Shown piece after piece: positions 55,120 through 64,000 of a stretch of 64,000 nt of DNA. Location: NCBI GenBank assembly GCA_963682175.1, contig OY821791.1, positions 17,512,542 to 17,576,541 on the forward strand, given 5' to 3'. Origin of the DNA: Triglochin maritima. Taxonomy: Eukaryota; Streptophyta; Magnoliopsida; Alismatales; Juncaginaceae. Position numbers and translations under genes: made by a program. Under the pieces are notes generated by a model. That model saw only the letters and a list, made by a program, of their open reading frames with translations. It had not been told where the DNA came from and did no database searches. Each line of letters begins with the position of its first letter. The stretch's first letter is position 1.

Positions 55120-57219
55120 TGTTATGTCCTTAACCTCTCTTAGAGGGTTAATCTCGGGTTTACGGTTGGCTTTGCATGGGGAAGTGGTGGTGCATAGTGT
55201 TATGCGTAGGGAAGGAGGAGGATGTGATGGGCTGGATAAGTAGGGTGATGGTGGGGGTGTTGGTTTGGGTTTTCTGTTGGTTAAGAAGAGTTTCGTCCTT
55301 AATTTCTTGCATCCAACTCATCTCTCTCACTCTCTTTCGTTATCCTTTTTTGGCGGCCTGTAGTGGAGGAGTCTGCTCCGGCGTGTGGCGTGAGGAGGTG
55401 GACGTGCGCGTGGCAGGGACGTGGGGCGAGGCATGCTCGAGCGCGGTGTCGAGGTTACGGGTGACGTCGAGCGATTCTCCGGCGTGCTCCGTTTCGCGTA
55501 GAGGTATGTCAGCTTAATAGTTTTGTTTTGTTGCTCACCATGTTGGTGGGGAGTGTGGTCGGTCGCGGGAGGTCGAAGACCTCGCCGGCGACGAGAAACG
55601 ACGTAAAATCCTCAGCTGGCGCGGGTTGCTGTTGACCAACGGTTGATTGGTGACTTCGGGTGGTCGACCGGTTTTACTGTTTGCCGACTTTTACCAACAC
55701 CGGTCGAACGATGTCGTGCGGCGGTCGACCGGTTGCATGTGTGCTGGTGGGTTGGAGGCTTTCCTGTTAGTTTTTGGTCGACCGTTCCTAGTTTTTGGTT
55801 CGATCGGAATTTAAGTGAACTTGATATTATTGCATGTTGTTGGACCGTTTGTTCATCCTGTTCGACCGTTTTATGACTCAGACTATTAGGATGACCCTGG
55901 TAGTTTTCGGTCGACCGGGACCCCTGAGTCGGTCGATCGAATAGATTTGTATCATTTTGACCAGACTCCAGATTATGACCCCGTATTCGGTCGACCGGTT
56001 TTAGATTGTTGTCCGACCGTTTGGATTTAAGTGATGCGCAATTAGTTCGACCGTTGTAGACTTTCGGTCTACCGAACCTATTGGGAACGGTCGATCGGTT
56101 AGGCTTTTTGGTCATTCGTTTGTGCACAAAACTGAATTCCTGGTCCTTGTGTCGTGTCAACTTTGTCTATGGAAACCCGTGTCCTCGTTTAGCGCGTAAG
56201 CCGGGAGGTGACGGCGGGTACATTGCTCGTGCCTGCCCAGGGATCGCCGTGTGGAAGAGTGTAGACACTTGGGTCGTGCCACCTCCATTGATGGATTGTG
56301 GTGTGACGTGTTTATGCTTGACTCTCTGTAGAGTAGCAGACCTGAGGGATCGTGGATCCCAATGCATATTGATGCATGGCTTGTGGAGCATGATGACCTT
56401 GCAGACTACGGTCTGGACTCGTCCGATGTTGTGCCAGACGTATGTTGTACCGCGAGGTTGTGCCGACGATGCTGTCGAGGTTTTTGCCGCGGATGATGGT
56501 GCCGACGATATTCTGACTTGTGGTTGTGTCGTATGATGTTCTGTCGGAGGTATGTTGTACCGCCGATGTTGTGCCGGTGATGCCACCGATGTTGTTCCGG
56601 CGATGATTCATCGATTGGCTACTATCGGGGGATATTTGGACCGACCGGGCTACGACTCCGTTGGGGTGGTGTAGACCACATGGTTACCTTGCGCTGAAGT
56701 GCAGACACTCCTCACTGATCCCTTTGGCTCGAGTAGTCACGTGTGGGGGTGCGTCGCGTACTGGCCGAGGGAGATCGTTGTTGTTGTTGGAGTGAGGTCC
56801 GGTTTTACCCTTGGAGGGGATTTATTGCATTGTAGATGTAGATATGACATGCTACTAGTATGATAGGTTCATTTACCATACTATTGCATTCATTTGGGTG
56901 AGATTGACATACGGGGTTTCTAATGTGAAACTTAGGCATTGTTGTTTGATTCATGTTTCAGGACCGCAGTAGGTTCTGTAGGGTGGTGACAGCGGGCGCA
57001 CACATTTTGGGGCCAGGATCCTTTTCACACTCTTCGAGGTCGTCATGATTACCAATTTTCATTTGTTGTAGTGATGTAATCATGTCATTTGACAAACTCT
57101 GTTGTATTTGGTGCACCAACTGGTCATATTTAAGTGTAACATTTCCGTTTGGTTGTTGTTATCTTGTGATCTCTTTATTGTTTAAAATTTCCAATTTTCG
57201 ACTGCTACGGGATGTTACA
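55120..57219 (+). repeat. 3' LTR of gypsy family F, with palindrome array
   Basis: This 2100-bp LTR runs from TGTTATGTCC to GGGATGTTACA, the TGTTAC(A)TCC/GGATGTAACA-type inverted ends common in Tekay-like elements. It is GC-rich at 55340-55620 and 56180-56800. An array of CGGTCGACCG-type palindromes lies at 55660-56100. 56430-56610 has degenerate GTTGTGCCGACGAT repeats. The following five bases are TAACC; the other duplication copy was lost with the 5' end. Confidence 0.88.
55660..56100. promoter_or_regulatory. CGGTCGACCG array in a gypsy LTR
   Basis: Sites include 55722 (CGGTCGACCG), 55701 (CGGTCGAACG), 55908, 55930 (CGGTCGATCG) and 55987. Pairs 55701/55722 and 55908/55930 are 21 and 22 bp apart, as in the copia LTRs. 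The array lies in the first third of the LTR, where U3 would be. Confidence 0.65.
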
Positions 57220-59129
57220 TAACCGATCAAAGTCATTAAAGTAATAAAAATACTAAACCCTATAAAAAAATCAAAACACCCCCAATCCTCCACACACTAA
57301 AACTTGAAAATCCCACCCCTTCCCTTTCCCTCAACCCCAAACCTCGTCAGGCATACGCTCTTCAACCTCGCCGAAGTCTCCTCAACCTCACTGGTTGTGA
57401 TAGTTTTCCTCATTGTCATTCGATTAGTATGATTGAAATTGTTTTTAATTCTGTCCGTTAATGTTGTTTTTTTCAATCTCGGCAAATGTTGATTTGTTGT
57501 TGCTTAACCTAATCACAAACTCTTTCCTTGTCATCCACCTACGACCCAACTGAAACCTAATCACCCTTTTTTAAATGAATTAATTTGTTGTAAAAACTAA
57601 CTAATTTGATCTCCATCATTGTCTGGTTTTAAGGGATTCATTAACTCAAAAAATGATGGAGTTTTATAGGTTTTCTTGCATATCACTCCAAAATAACATA
57701 ATTTTAAATTTGTCATTGTTCTTCAACTACTTTTCAAGAAGCATTAGGTGTTCATCGATGCCATTACTTTTTTTATTTTGCCACAGTTAAAATTTTCCCT
57801 TAAGGACGTCAATTTTGAATAACAATGTCAACAATATTAATATCTAATCGTAAGGTTTGCAAAATTTCCTCTAATTAACACAATAAAAAATACTGGCCAT
57901 TATTTTCTTTGTTCTCACCATCTCTCCTGCGAGTCCAATCCTAAACACAAACAAACATGTCCACACTCCCTCTCTCAACCCCCATCCCCATCCCCCCACC
58001 ACCTCCACGACCACATCCACTGCCTCTGCCTCACCAACCCTGCCCTCTTTCTGCCTCCACCTGACCCCACCACCATACTGATGCTATACAATTTCTTGGC
58101 AATAATTCAAAGGCAATGTTTTGACATTTTGTCATCAATAAGTAATGTACATCGACCCATGGGATTTGTTAATTTCAAGACAATCTAACAAAACTTGTGG
58201 GTTTGGTTGCCATTTTGCATGCTAATCATGTTATATCGTAATTATCAAGTTTTTGTTTTTGTTTTCATGTGCAGTCTAAAGAATGCCATAAATATACAAA
58301 TGTGTTCTTTAGCATTTGACATCCATTATGATTTTTTTATTTTCGGTACCACCAACCACTTTTGTAGTTAGTTTTGATTTACTTCTTGAATCACTCTCTC
58401 CACACTTGTAATTCACGGGGTGTTAGTAGCACGAAAAGTGATTTCCAGAGTCAAACGGAAAGCAAAAGAAAATAGAATCCAGTGGAAAAATAGTTTCATT
58501 TTGACCGAATTCTGTTGTTTGTGGTTGTCTATGGGATGCACCAGAAAATAGATTATGTTGTTTGTGTCTGTCTCCGTAATCTGTTAGAAGACAGATTCTG
58601 TTGTTTGTGCTTACCATTAGAAAAATGAAAAACTGTGTTGCTGCAGTTTAATTTATAAATGAAAATCTGTCGATCTAATATCAATAATATTATAATCCAA
58701 ACCACATTTTATTTATAAATGAATATGAAGAAAAAATTAACCATAAAACTGTCACTTAAATTTAACAATAAAACTATCACTTAAATTAATCATAAAAAAA
58801 TCTTACACCGACAATAAAGTGCCTAAATTTAGTGGTCTTGACTTCATAATATATATGTTTTCTTGTTCTTATAACATTTATAAATGAAAATCTGTCGATC
58901 TAACATCATATTCACTCAGATGATACCTTGCACCCCGATATGGACCAGATACCCAACATCGACCAGATAAAACCAATATTTCCAAATTTTAGAAAACAGA
59001 TCAATTAAAAAAAGTTAATTTTAAATCTGACTTTCTTACTTAAGTCCATTTTGTCTAGCCAATGCATCCTGTAGGATTCTAGCATCAGCAGTTGACCACT
59101 CCCAACCAACAAGAATATATGTAAACGAG
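57220..59129. other. Unassigned region
   Basis: No recognisable gene or element. 57295-57420 and 57900-58080 are C-rich on the plus strand (CCACCACCTCCACGACC). 58500-58620 has TTCTGTTGTTTGTG repeats, and 58655-58800 short repeats (TTTATAAATGAA, AAAACTATCACTTAAATT). These look like remnants of old insertions. Confidence 0.35.
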
Positions 59130-59164
59130 ATGAGGACGTCATTTCCGGGGTCGTCGGGGTCGGG

Positions 59165-59282
59165 GTCTTGGTTGTGGTCACCGGAGGAGAAGTCTTTGGG
59201 ATCGTGGTCACCGGAGGAGAGGTCTTTAGAGTCGTGGTCGCCGGAGGAGAGGTCGTCGAGGTCGTGGTCGCCAGAAGAGGTT
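59165..59282 (+). repeat. 30-bp tandem repeat, in-frame
   Basis: Four copies of a 30-bp unit (TCGTGGTCGCCGGAGGAGAG core) run head to tail. The period is a multiple of three and gives a repeated SWSPEERSLE in an open frame (59130-59360). No start context or family supports a protein. It may be coding-like by chance. Confidence 0.7.
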
Positions 59283-60754
59283 AGGGTTTCGGATTGGAGG
59301 GGTGAACACAGTTTCCCTCAGATTAGGAGGGTTAAGGGTGCAATGAAGGAAAAATCTTGATTTATATTTTGGAATGGAAAGGAGTCCGGTGGAAATGGCA
59401 CAAACAACTCCTTCCTTTGCAGTCAAACGGAAACCCAACTACTTTCCCTTCGTTTCCTTTTCTTTCCCACCGCACTATCCCCCGCCTATTGTTCTTTTCA
59501 TCCAAATGCAAAATCAATTGTTTCCCTTCTTTGCAGCCATGCTTCACTTTGGTATGAATTACATGAATACGAAATACCTTTTGCACTTTATCTTCCGTAT
59601 TATAATTGGATGAATAGAGAAACAACGTTTTTGCAATTGGATATGTTTCGTCATCAATATTATAATGAGAAAGATTGTGTGAATATCTACTCATAACTCA
59701 AAACATTTGATTATTTCTTTTTTTATTTTAAATAAAGTGGAAAAATTGATTTTTTTTCCAGAACCGATCCGACCCGATTTGGTTGGTTTTGAGTTAAAGC
59801 AAAATTGAACCCGACCCGGTAGAAGTTCGGAACCAAACCAGATCGACCCAACTAATTTGGTTTGTCGATTATGTTTCGGTTATGCTCACACTCTTTTCTT
59901 ATTTAGATCACATAATCTAAATCAAATGTTATGTTTCTCAATCTTCACCTATTTAAATGCAAATGGATTTGAAATAATAGTTTAACTAGTTCTAATCCTC
60001 AAGAAAGAAAAATTCTTCCAAAAAAACTTTTGATTAACAAAAGTCCACTCTAAACAACGTTTTCTCCCAAGTTCACCAATCGAAGATATATTTATCATCT
60101 AAAGTATAAAACAAAAAGCTAAAAAAGGAGAGCTACAAGGAGAAAAGGACTAATTCCTTAAGGGTTCCCAACAATCAACTAATATTAAATGTACAAGTGA
60201 AGAAGATGGTTGGAATTTCAAACATATGGAGAGTGCATTATGGAGAATCGACGTCGAAGTAGTAGCAGATAGGTCATCGGAGCCTGACAGTGCGGTTGGA
60301 GAAGCCGTAGGTTTAGGAACCACCGATTGAGACTACCTAGAAAGGAGTGATAATGTAGACGTGATTATAGGGGTTGTAGGCCTGAGGAGTGGTGAGGGGA
60401 GAGAGTGGTGGTTGGAAGTTGGTGAGGATGTAGGTTATTAGATTTTATGGTTTACAAAAATATATATTATTCAATCAAAAGAACTAAATATGTCGGTTCT
60501 TGGGTTCGTTTCGGTTCAACCTGACCCCTGGAACCGAACCAGACTCGAATTAGTAAGTTTCGGATGTTTTAATATAATTGACCCAATTTGAGTTCAAAAT
60601 AATCCAATCCAATTCGACCCAATCAGTTTGGTCTGAGTTGGTTAAAGGTTTTAACCCAGCCCATGCACACCCTTAGTTGTGAAGAAAGGCCATAGATTTA
60701 GGCATTCTAGGGATCAACTATACTTACATCCAACATAATTTTGTTAACGGTGGC
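59283..60754. other. Degraded transposon debris
   Basis: 59760-59880 and 60490-60680 contain phrases such as GACCCGATTTGG, CGGAACCAAACC and CCCAGCCCATGCACACCC, the wording of many plant hAT-like elements. They may be the two ends of one old element of about 0.9 kb. I cannot define its borders. No gene seen. Confidence 0.4.
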
Positions 60755-61276
60755 TGATTAGTAGCATATCATACAACACATTCATGATATATATCATTTA
60801 TTTTACCCTATATTTGTACTACTCGAGTTTTTGTTTCATGCATTTCATGTTTTAAGTAATAAATAAGAAAAAAGAAGCAAAATTTCCCAAATGCAAGAAG
60901 AAACGACTGTTTTGGAATCTTTTTGGATATATTTGTAATGACCAAGGACCTGATTACAAACCCAAAAGGACTGATAGTAAAAAAATATCTTGGTTGCAAA
61001 AGTCCATAATCTCGAGTATGTGGAGAAACTATACAATTCAAACCAATTCGATTCGAGCCAATGGACCACCCCACGTGCGTCAAACAAATCTTAACCCGCT
61101 GGAGAAATGACAAGCGGATCAGGCATGTCGGATTCATCACTGACGGATGGCCTGGATCAATTTGGCTTCAAATTTCTCCAGCGGGGCGGGTATTCTAGTA
61201 GGAGCACCCGGAATAATCCAGATCTGATTTTCAACTGTCTGAATGCACCTAGATTAATCCAAACCTTCTAATCTTC

Positions 61277-61284
61277 TATAAATA
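61277..61284 (+). promoter_or_regulatory. TATA box of family G LTR
   Basis: TATAAATA in TCTTCTATAAATACACTTC. The second partial copy has the same at 62968-62975. Confidence 0.6.
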
Positions 61285-61899
61285 CACTTCTAACCTTTCT
61301 ATGTATCTTCTTTATTCTTCTTTTCCTCAGTAGGTTAAGTTTGTTTTCTTGGTTAGTAGATCAAATGTTGGTTGTTATTTACATTCTTGTCCTGAGTAGA
61401 TTTCATTTTCTTTACTTGTTCATATGTTGTTTTTATTTTTTTTGTTTTCTTTATTATGAGATGATTAATGAGTAATCTATCCCCATTGGGGGTGGAGGAT
61501 GAGGTGAAGTGTGGTCGTAGTTAGATTTGTGTGATTTGATCTTAATCTTAGAGCTTCAAATGATTCCTATAGTTATTTTGATGGGTTTCTCACTCTTGAC
61601 TGTGATGTGTTAATTGTCCTAATGGATCCTTATACATGCTTTGGTTAGTGGACCCACTTAATGGGGGAAATATGAGGTGACGATAAAATTTGAGTGGATG
61701 AAGTGATAACATTGACATGTAAGCATGTGGTTATCTTTTGCTTTATCTTTATTAATGTCATGTATGTTTTAATGATTGTGATAAATATTATTGCATGTAG
61801 AGACACACTTAGGATTATGGTCATTACTTGTTAATGTGTTGTTTTTACTTTGTTATTTTGTTTGTTAATGAGATGATTAGTGAGTAATTCATCCTGATT

Positions 61900-61919
61900 G
61901 GGGGGGGGGGGGGGGGGGG
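61900..61919 (+). repeat. G20 homopolymer
   Basis: Twenty consecutive G. The matching place in the other copy (61488-61492) has only five. Exact length may be affected by slippage in replication or sequencing. Confidence 0.9.
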
Positions 61920-62250
61920 TGGAGGATGATTTGAAGTGTGGATGTAGTTCAATTTGTGTGTGTTTTAATTTAATCTTAATCTTATAGAGCTTCAAACGAT
62001 ATCCATGGTCATTTTGATGAGTTTCTCACTATTACCTTTGATGTGTTAATGATCATAATGGATGCTTAGCACATGCTTTGGTTAGTGGACACACTTAATG
62101 GGGAATACTGAGGTGAGAATAAGATTTGAGTGAATAAAGAGATAAGGACGACATGTGGAAGCATGTGCCCTTGTTGGCCTTATCTTGATTAATGTATTGT
62201 AGGTGTTTAATGATAATGCTAAATCTTTATTCATGTGGAGATATAGTTGG

Positions 62251-62819
62251 GGAAATACACTGACGGATAACTACCACCGCTGAAACTTTGTTTTGTTGTA
62301 GTGAGAGTTGATATGACACAAAATCCCAAAGCATAATAGAAATACTAATTTTGGGAGGAAGATATTTTGTTTACAGTGAAGATGCACTTAATAATGTCTG
62401 AGAGAAGGAAAGCAATAATGAAACTGAGAATAAAATCATTCAACATCTAACTCGTATATGCATCGCCTTCATTTGAGTTGTATACTATATACATTTCTAT
62501 ATTCAATTTATGTTGGTTATATGTAGTGATTTGAGTGACAAAGTAGCTTCGCAATTCACAATCAAACACACACAAATGAAAGTTAGTCTAATTTGTGATA
62601 TTGGAGTGTTATTTGTATCTGAATGGGAGACAACATAAATGTGGAGAAGGAGAAGGTTTCAATCCTTGCTCCACTAGGGTTTTTTTTTGGTGTGTGTGTG
62701 TGTGTATAGCCAAGATGAGGGTAATACAAACAAGTATAGTTGGTATACAATCGATAAGAATGAAGGAATATACTTTTATACAAAATAATCTTCTAATTAA
62801 TCTGCAGCTAGTGGGTGGC
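62251..62819. other. Unassigned segment within family G remains
   Basis: This is not similar to the LTR parts around it. It contains a T9 run and a (GT)n microsatellite (62680-62706). No coding sequence recognised. Confidence 0.4.
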
Positions 62820-63258
62820 AACACGATGACACGTGAGAGCTCGGATCTGTTTTGCCAAACTTTTCCCAACAAGTTGGGTATTCAGATAGGAGCATTCCGG
62901 AGCATCTAGATCTGATTTACAACCATCAGATCATCAAATTAAATCCAATCGAGACCTTCTAATATTCTATAAATAGACTTGCAACCCTTCTATTCTCCTC
63001 ACTTCTCCTTCCCTTCTTTCTGTCTCTCTCACTCTGTCTCCATTAGAGTAGAATTAATTTCTTGCTTAGTAAATTATAAGAGAAACACAAACTTGTAATC
63101 TTTTCTTCTGTAAATCAAGTTTGGATTTCTTGTTCTAACTGTTCTTGTTTTTCATTTGATACAATTTTCAATATTCCATTAATTTAGATTTCAATACTTG
63201 TTCATATGTTGTTCCACCTCTTCAACATGGTCGTGCACTTATGGTTTTAAACTACAAT
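62820..63258 (+). repeat. Family G LTR, second partial copy with 3' end
   Basis: 62860-63210 repeats 61170-61430 (GGAGCA...AGATCTGATTT, TATA box, CTTGTTCATATGTTGTT). It then jumps directly to the lineage's LTR end, CCACCTCTTCAACATGGTCGTGCACTTATGG. The middle part with the GGGGGTGG block is deleted. Confidence 0.65.
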
Positions 63259-63275
63259 TTATGACAACTTCACCA

Positions 63276-63295
63276 TTGTTGGGGAGTTAGTTGTC
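63276..63295 (+). other. Decayed primer binding site, family G
   Basis: CACCATTGTTGGGGAG occupies the PBS position and matches the CGCCGTTGCCGGGGAG form, with differences that are C-to-T or G-to-A. Confidence 0.45.
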
Positions 63296-63950
63296 GATTT
63301 TGTCGTGTTTACCATTTTCGTGTATTTTTTGTTTTCTTTTTGGTGTTGATTGGATTTGTTTGCCGGAGCATTTTAGCGAAAAGGGGACACACGTGATCAA
63401 AGGAGTGCGCCAAACAAATTACAGTGCCAGAATCCCTTGTTCATCCACTTGTAGTGAATTTTAATCTACCATGGTGGATAGTTTGAGGGTTTTTGCCTAG
63501 TTTTTAGTGGTAGCATTTGTTGTTTGAACTATTTCTGCTTCACTGCATGTTAACTTATATATTACATGTTCTATGCTATTGTCAGAACACATTAAATGTG
63601 GACAGTTCCCTCTTAAGACAACCTGGGCTCTAAAACTCAAAGTAAAACACAAGTTGATTGCCATCTAGGTCATGCACCATTTGTATACCTTGTACACATT
63701 CATCTTTTTCTTTTCTTTTATCTTTTATTTGTTAATTGCTAGCACAAGGTACGTGATTTTCACTGTCATTCGTGCATCAATGCATATATTATTATGTGTA
63801 GTATTGCATCCGGACAAGTTTGAGTTGAGCTAGTTTATGAAAGGTTTGACTCACACAAGAAAGGGTGGTCATGGGGACTCTCCATCTCCTCCTCGAGCTC
63901 AGATTGAACATGAGGTTTTTTCTTTTAGGACACCATAACATAGTCAGTTT
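63296..63950 (+). other. 5' leader of family G element
   Basis: GGTCATGCACCAT, CACAAGGTACGTG and TTGCATCCGGACAAG (63675-63825) parallel 3130-3290 of the family A element in the same order. This is Ty3-like leader sequence. Gag is not reached before the next insertion. Confidence 0.65.
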
Positions 63951-64000
63951 TGTTGGCTTTTTGGCCTTAATCTATATTAATTTTGATGATTAATTAAACT
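63951..64000 (+). repeat. Start of a family C LTR, runs off the window
   Basis: TGTTGGCTTTTTGGCCTTAATC matches the reverse of 12817-12944. It is a plus-strand copia LTR start inserted in the family G leader. Its extent lies beyond the window. Confidence 0.85.

Larger units (their letters stand above)
60755..62250 (+). repeat. Family G LTR with internal duplication
   Basis: This opens TGATTAGTAGCATATCAT, as the family B LTR does in its own direction. It has AAGGACCTGATTACAAA, a TATA box (61277-61284) and CCCCATTGGGGGTGG. A block of about 400 bp is duplicated: 61455-61815 and 61870-62235 both run from GAGATGATTA(A/G)TGAGTAAT to a TTTAATGAT...ATGTGGAGA-like end. The 3' end of the LTR is not reached here. 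No target duplication could be paired with GTGGC (60750-60754). Confidence 0.7.

Noticed and set aside
55612..56160. A 182-codon minus-strand frame in the family F LTR
   Set aside because: It is created by the palindrome array and GC-rich composition, and lies entirely inside an LTR with no protein-family resemblance.
56167..56586. Frames of 139 and 151 codons on opposite strands
   Set aside because: Both cover the same GC-rich degenerate repeat of the LTR. Residue composition follows the repeat.
62595..62909. A 104-codon plus-strand frame between family G fragments
   Set aside because: It runs through a T run and a GT microsatellite. No conserved motif.
1..64000. tRNA, rRNA, snRNA genes, telomere or centromere satellites, organelle DNA
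   Set aside because: I looked for tRNA-like boxes, long conserved RNA blocks, telomere-type repeats and organelle genes and saw none. The tRNA-like strings are retrotransposon primer binding sites.

Overview
This is nuclear DNA from a flowering plant, most likely a eudicot. It has GT-AG introns, plant-type LTR retrotransposons, Mutator-like, CACTA and hAT elements, a plant mobile domain (PMD) gene and a piece of a plant myosin gene. It is a heterochromatin-like, gene-poor stretch made mostly of nested and decayed transposons. I find no gene that is clearly intact, and no rRNA, tRNA or CRISPR array.

Layout. 1-876 and 17116-17543 are the two ends of one PMD gene (+), separated by about 16 kb of nested retrotransposons. 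The nest holds an antisense Ty3-like LTR fragment (family B), a complete 7.4 kb gag-only Ty3-like element (family A, 1116-8539, TSD TGTGT), and an antisense gag-only Ty1/copia element (family C, 9238-17115). The copia element itself carries solo LTRs of families D (10663-12816, TSD TGATC) and E (13946-15212, TSD TTTAG). From 17790 to 24081 lie two minus-strand Mutator-like transposase pseudogenes. One is linked to an OTU cysteine-protease domain. The other is FAR1-like with a SWIM finger, and is split by a family A solo LTR (20309-21857, TSD GTAAT).

24523-27967 is a non-autonomous CACTA element with a family C solo LTR inside (TSD GTAGT). 28144-28773 and 33752-34300 are hAT-type elements with 8-bp TSDs. 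29014-29951 is a five-exon myosin motor pseudogene (-). 31340-31900 holds A-rich minisatellites. 34365-39066 is another C/D nest. 39067-44590 is mostly low-information DNA with short duplications and one weak gene-like locus. 44590-54125 is a mosaic copia element (gag, RT, RNase H) broken by LTRs of families D, A and B. 54519-57219 is the tail of a Ty3/gypsy element (integrase C-terminus plus 3' LTR, family F). 57220-60754 is mostly unassigned. 60755-63950 is a decayed relative of the A/B/E lineage (family G), ended by the start of another family C LTR at 63951.

The most unusual signal is regulatory-looking. Copia families C and D and gypsy family F all carry arrays of the palindrome CGGTCGACCG, often in pairs 19-22 bp apart. 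The Ty3-like family A carries pairs of a different palindrome, ACCGCCAATTGGCGGT, exactly 21 bp apart. Nothing here works as an operon. The genes are related through nesting, and the matching TSDs allow the order of insertions to be read directly.
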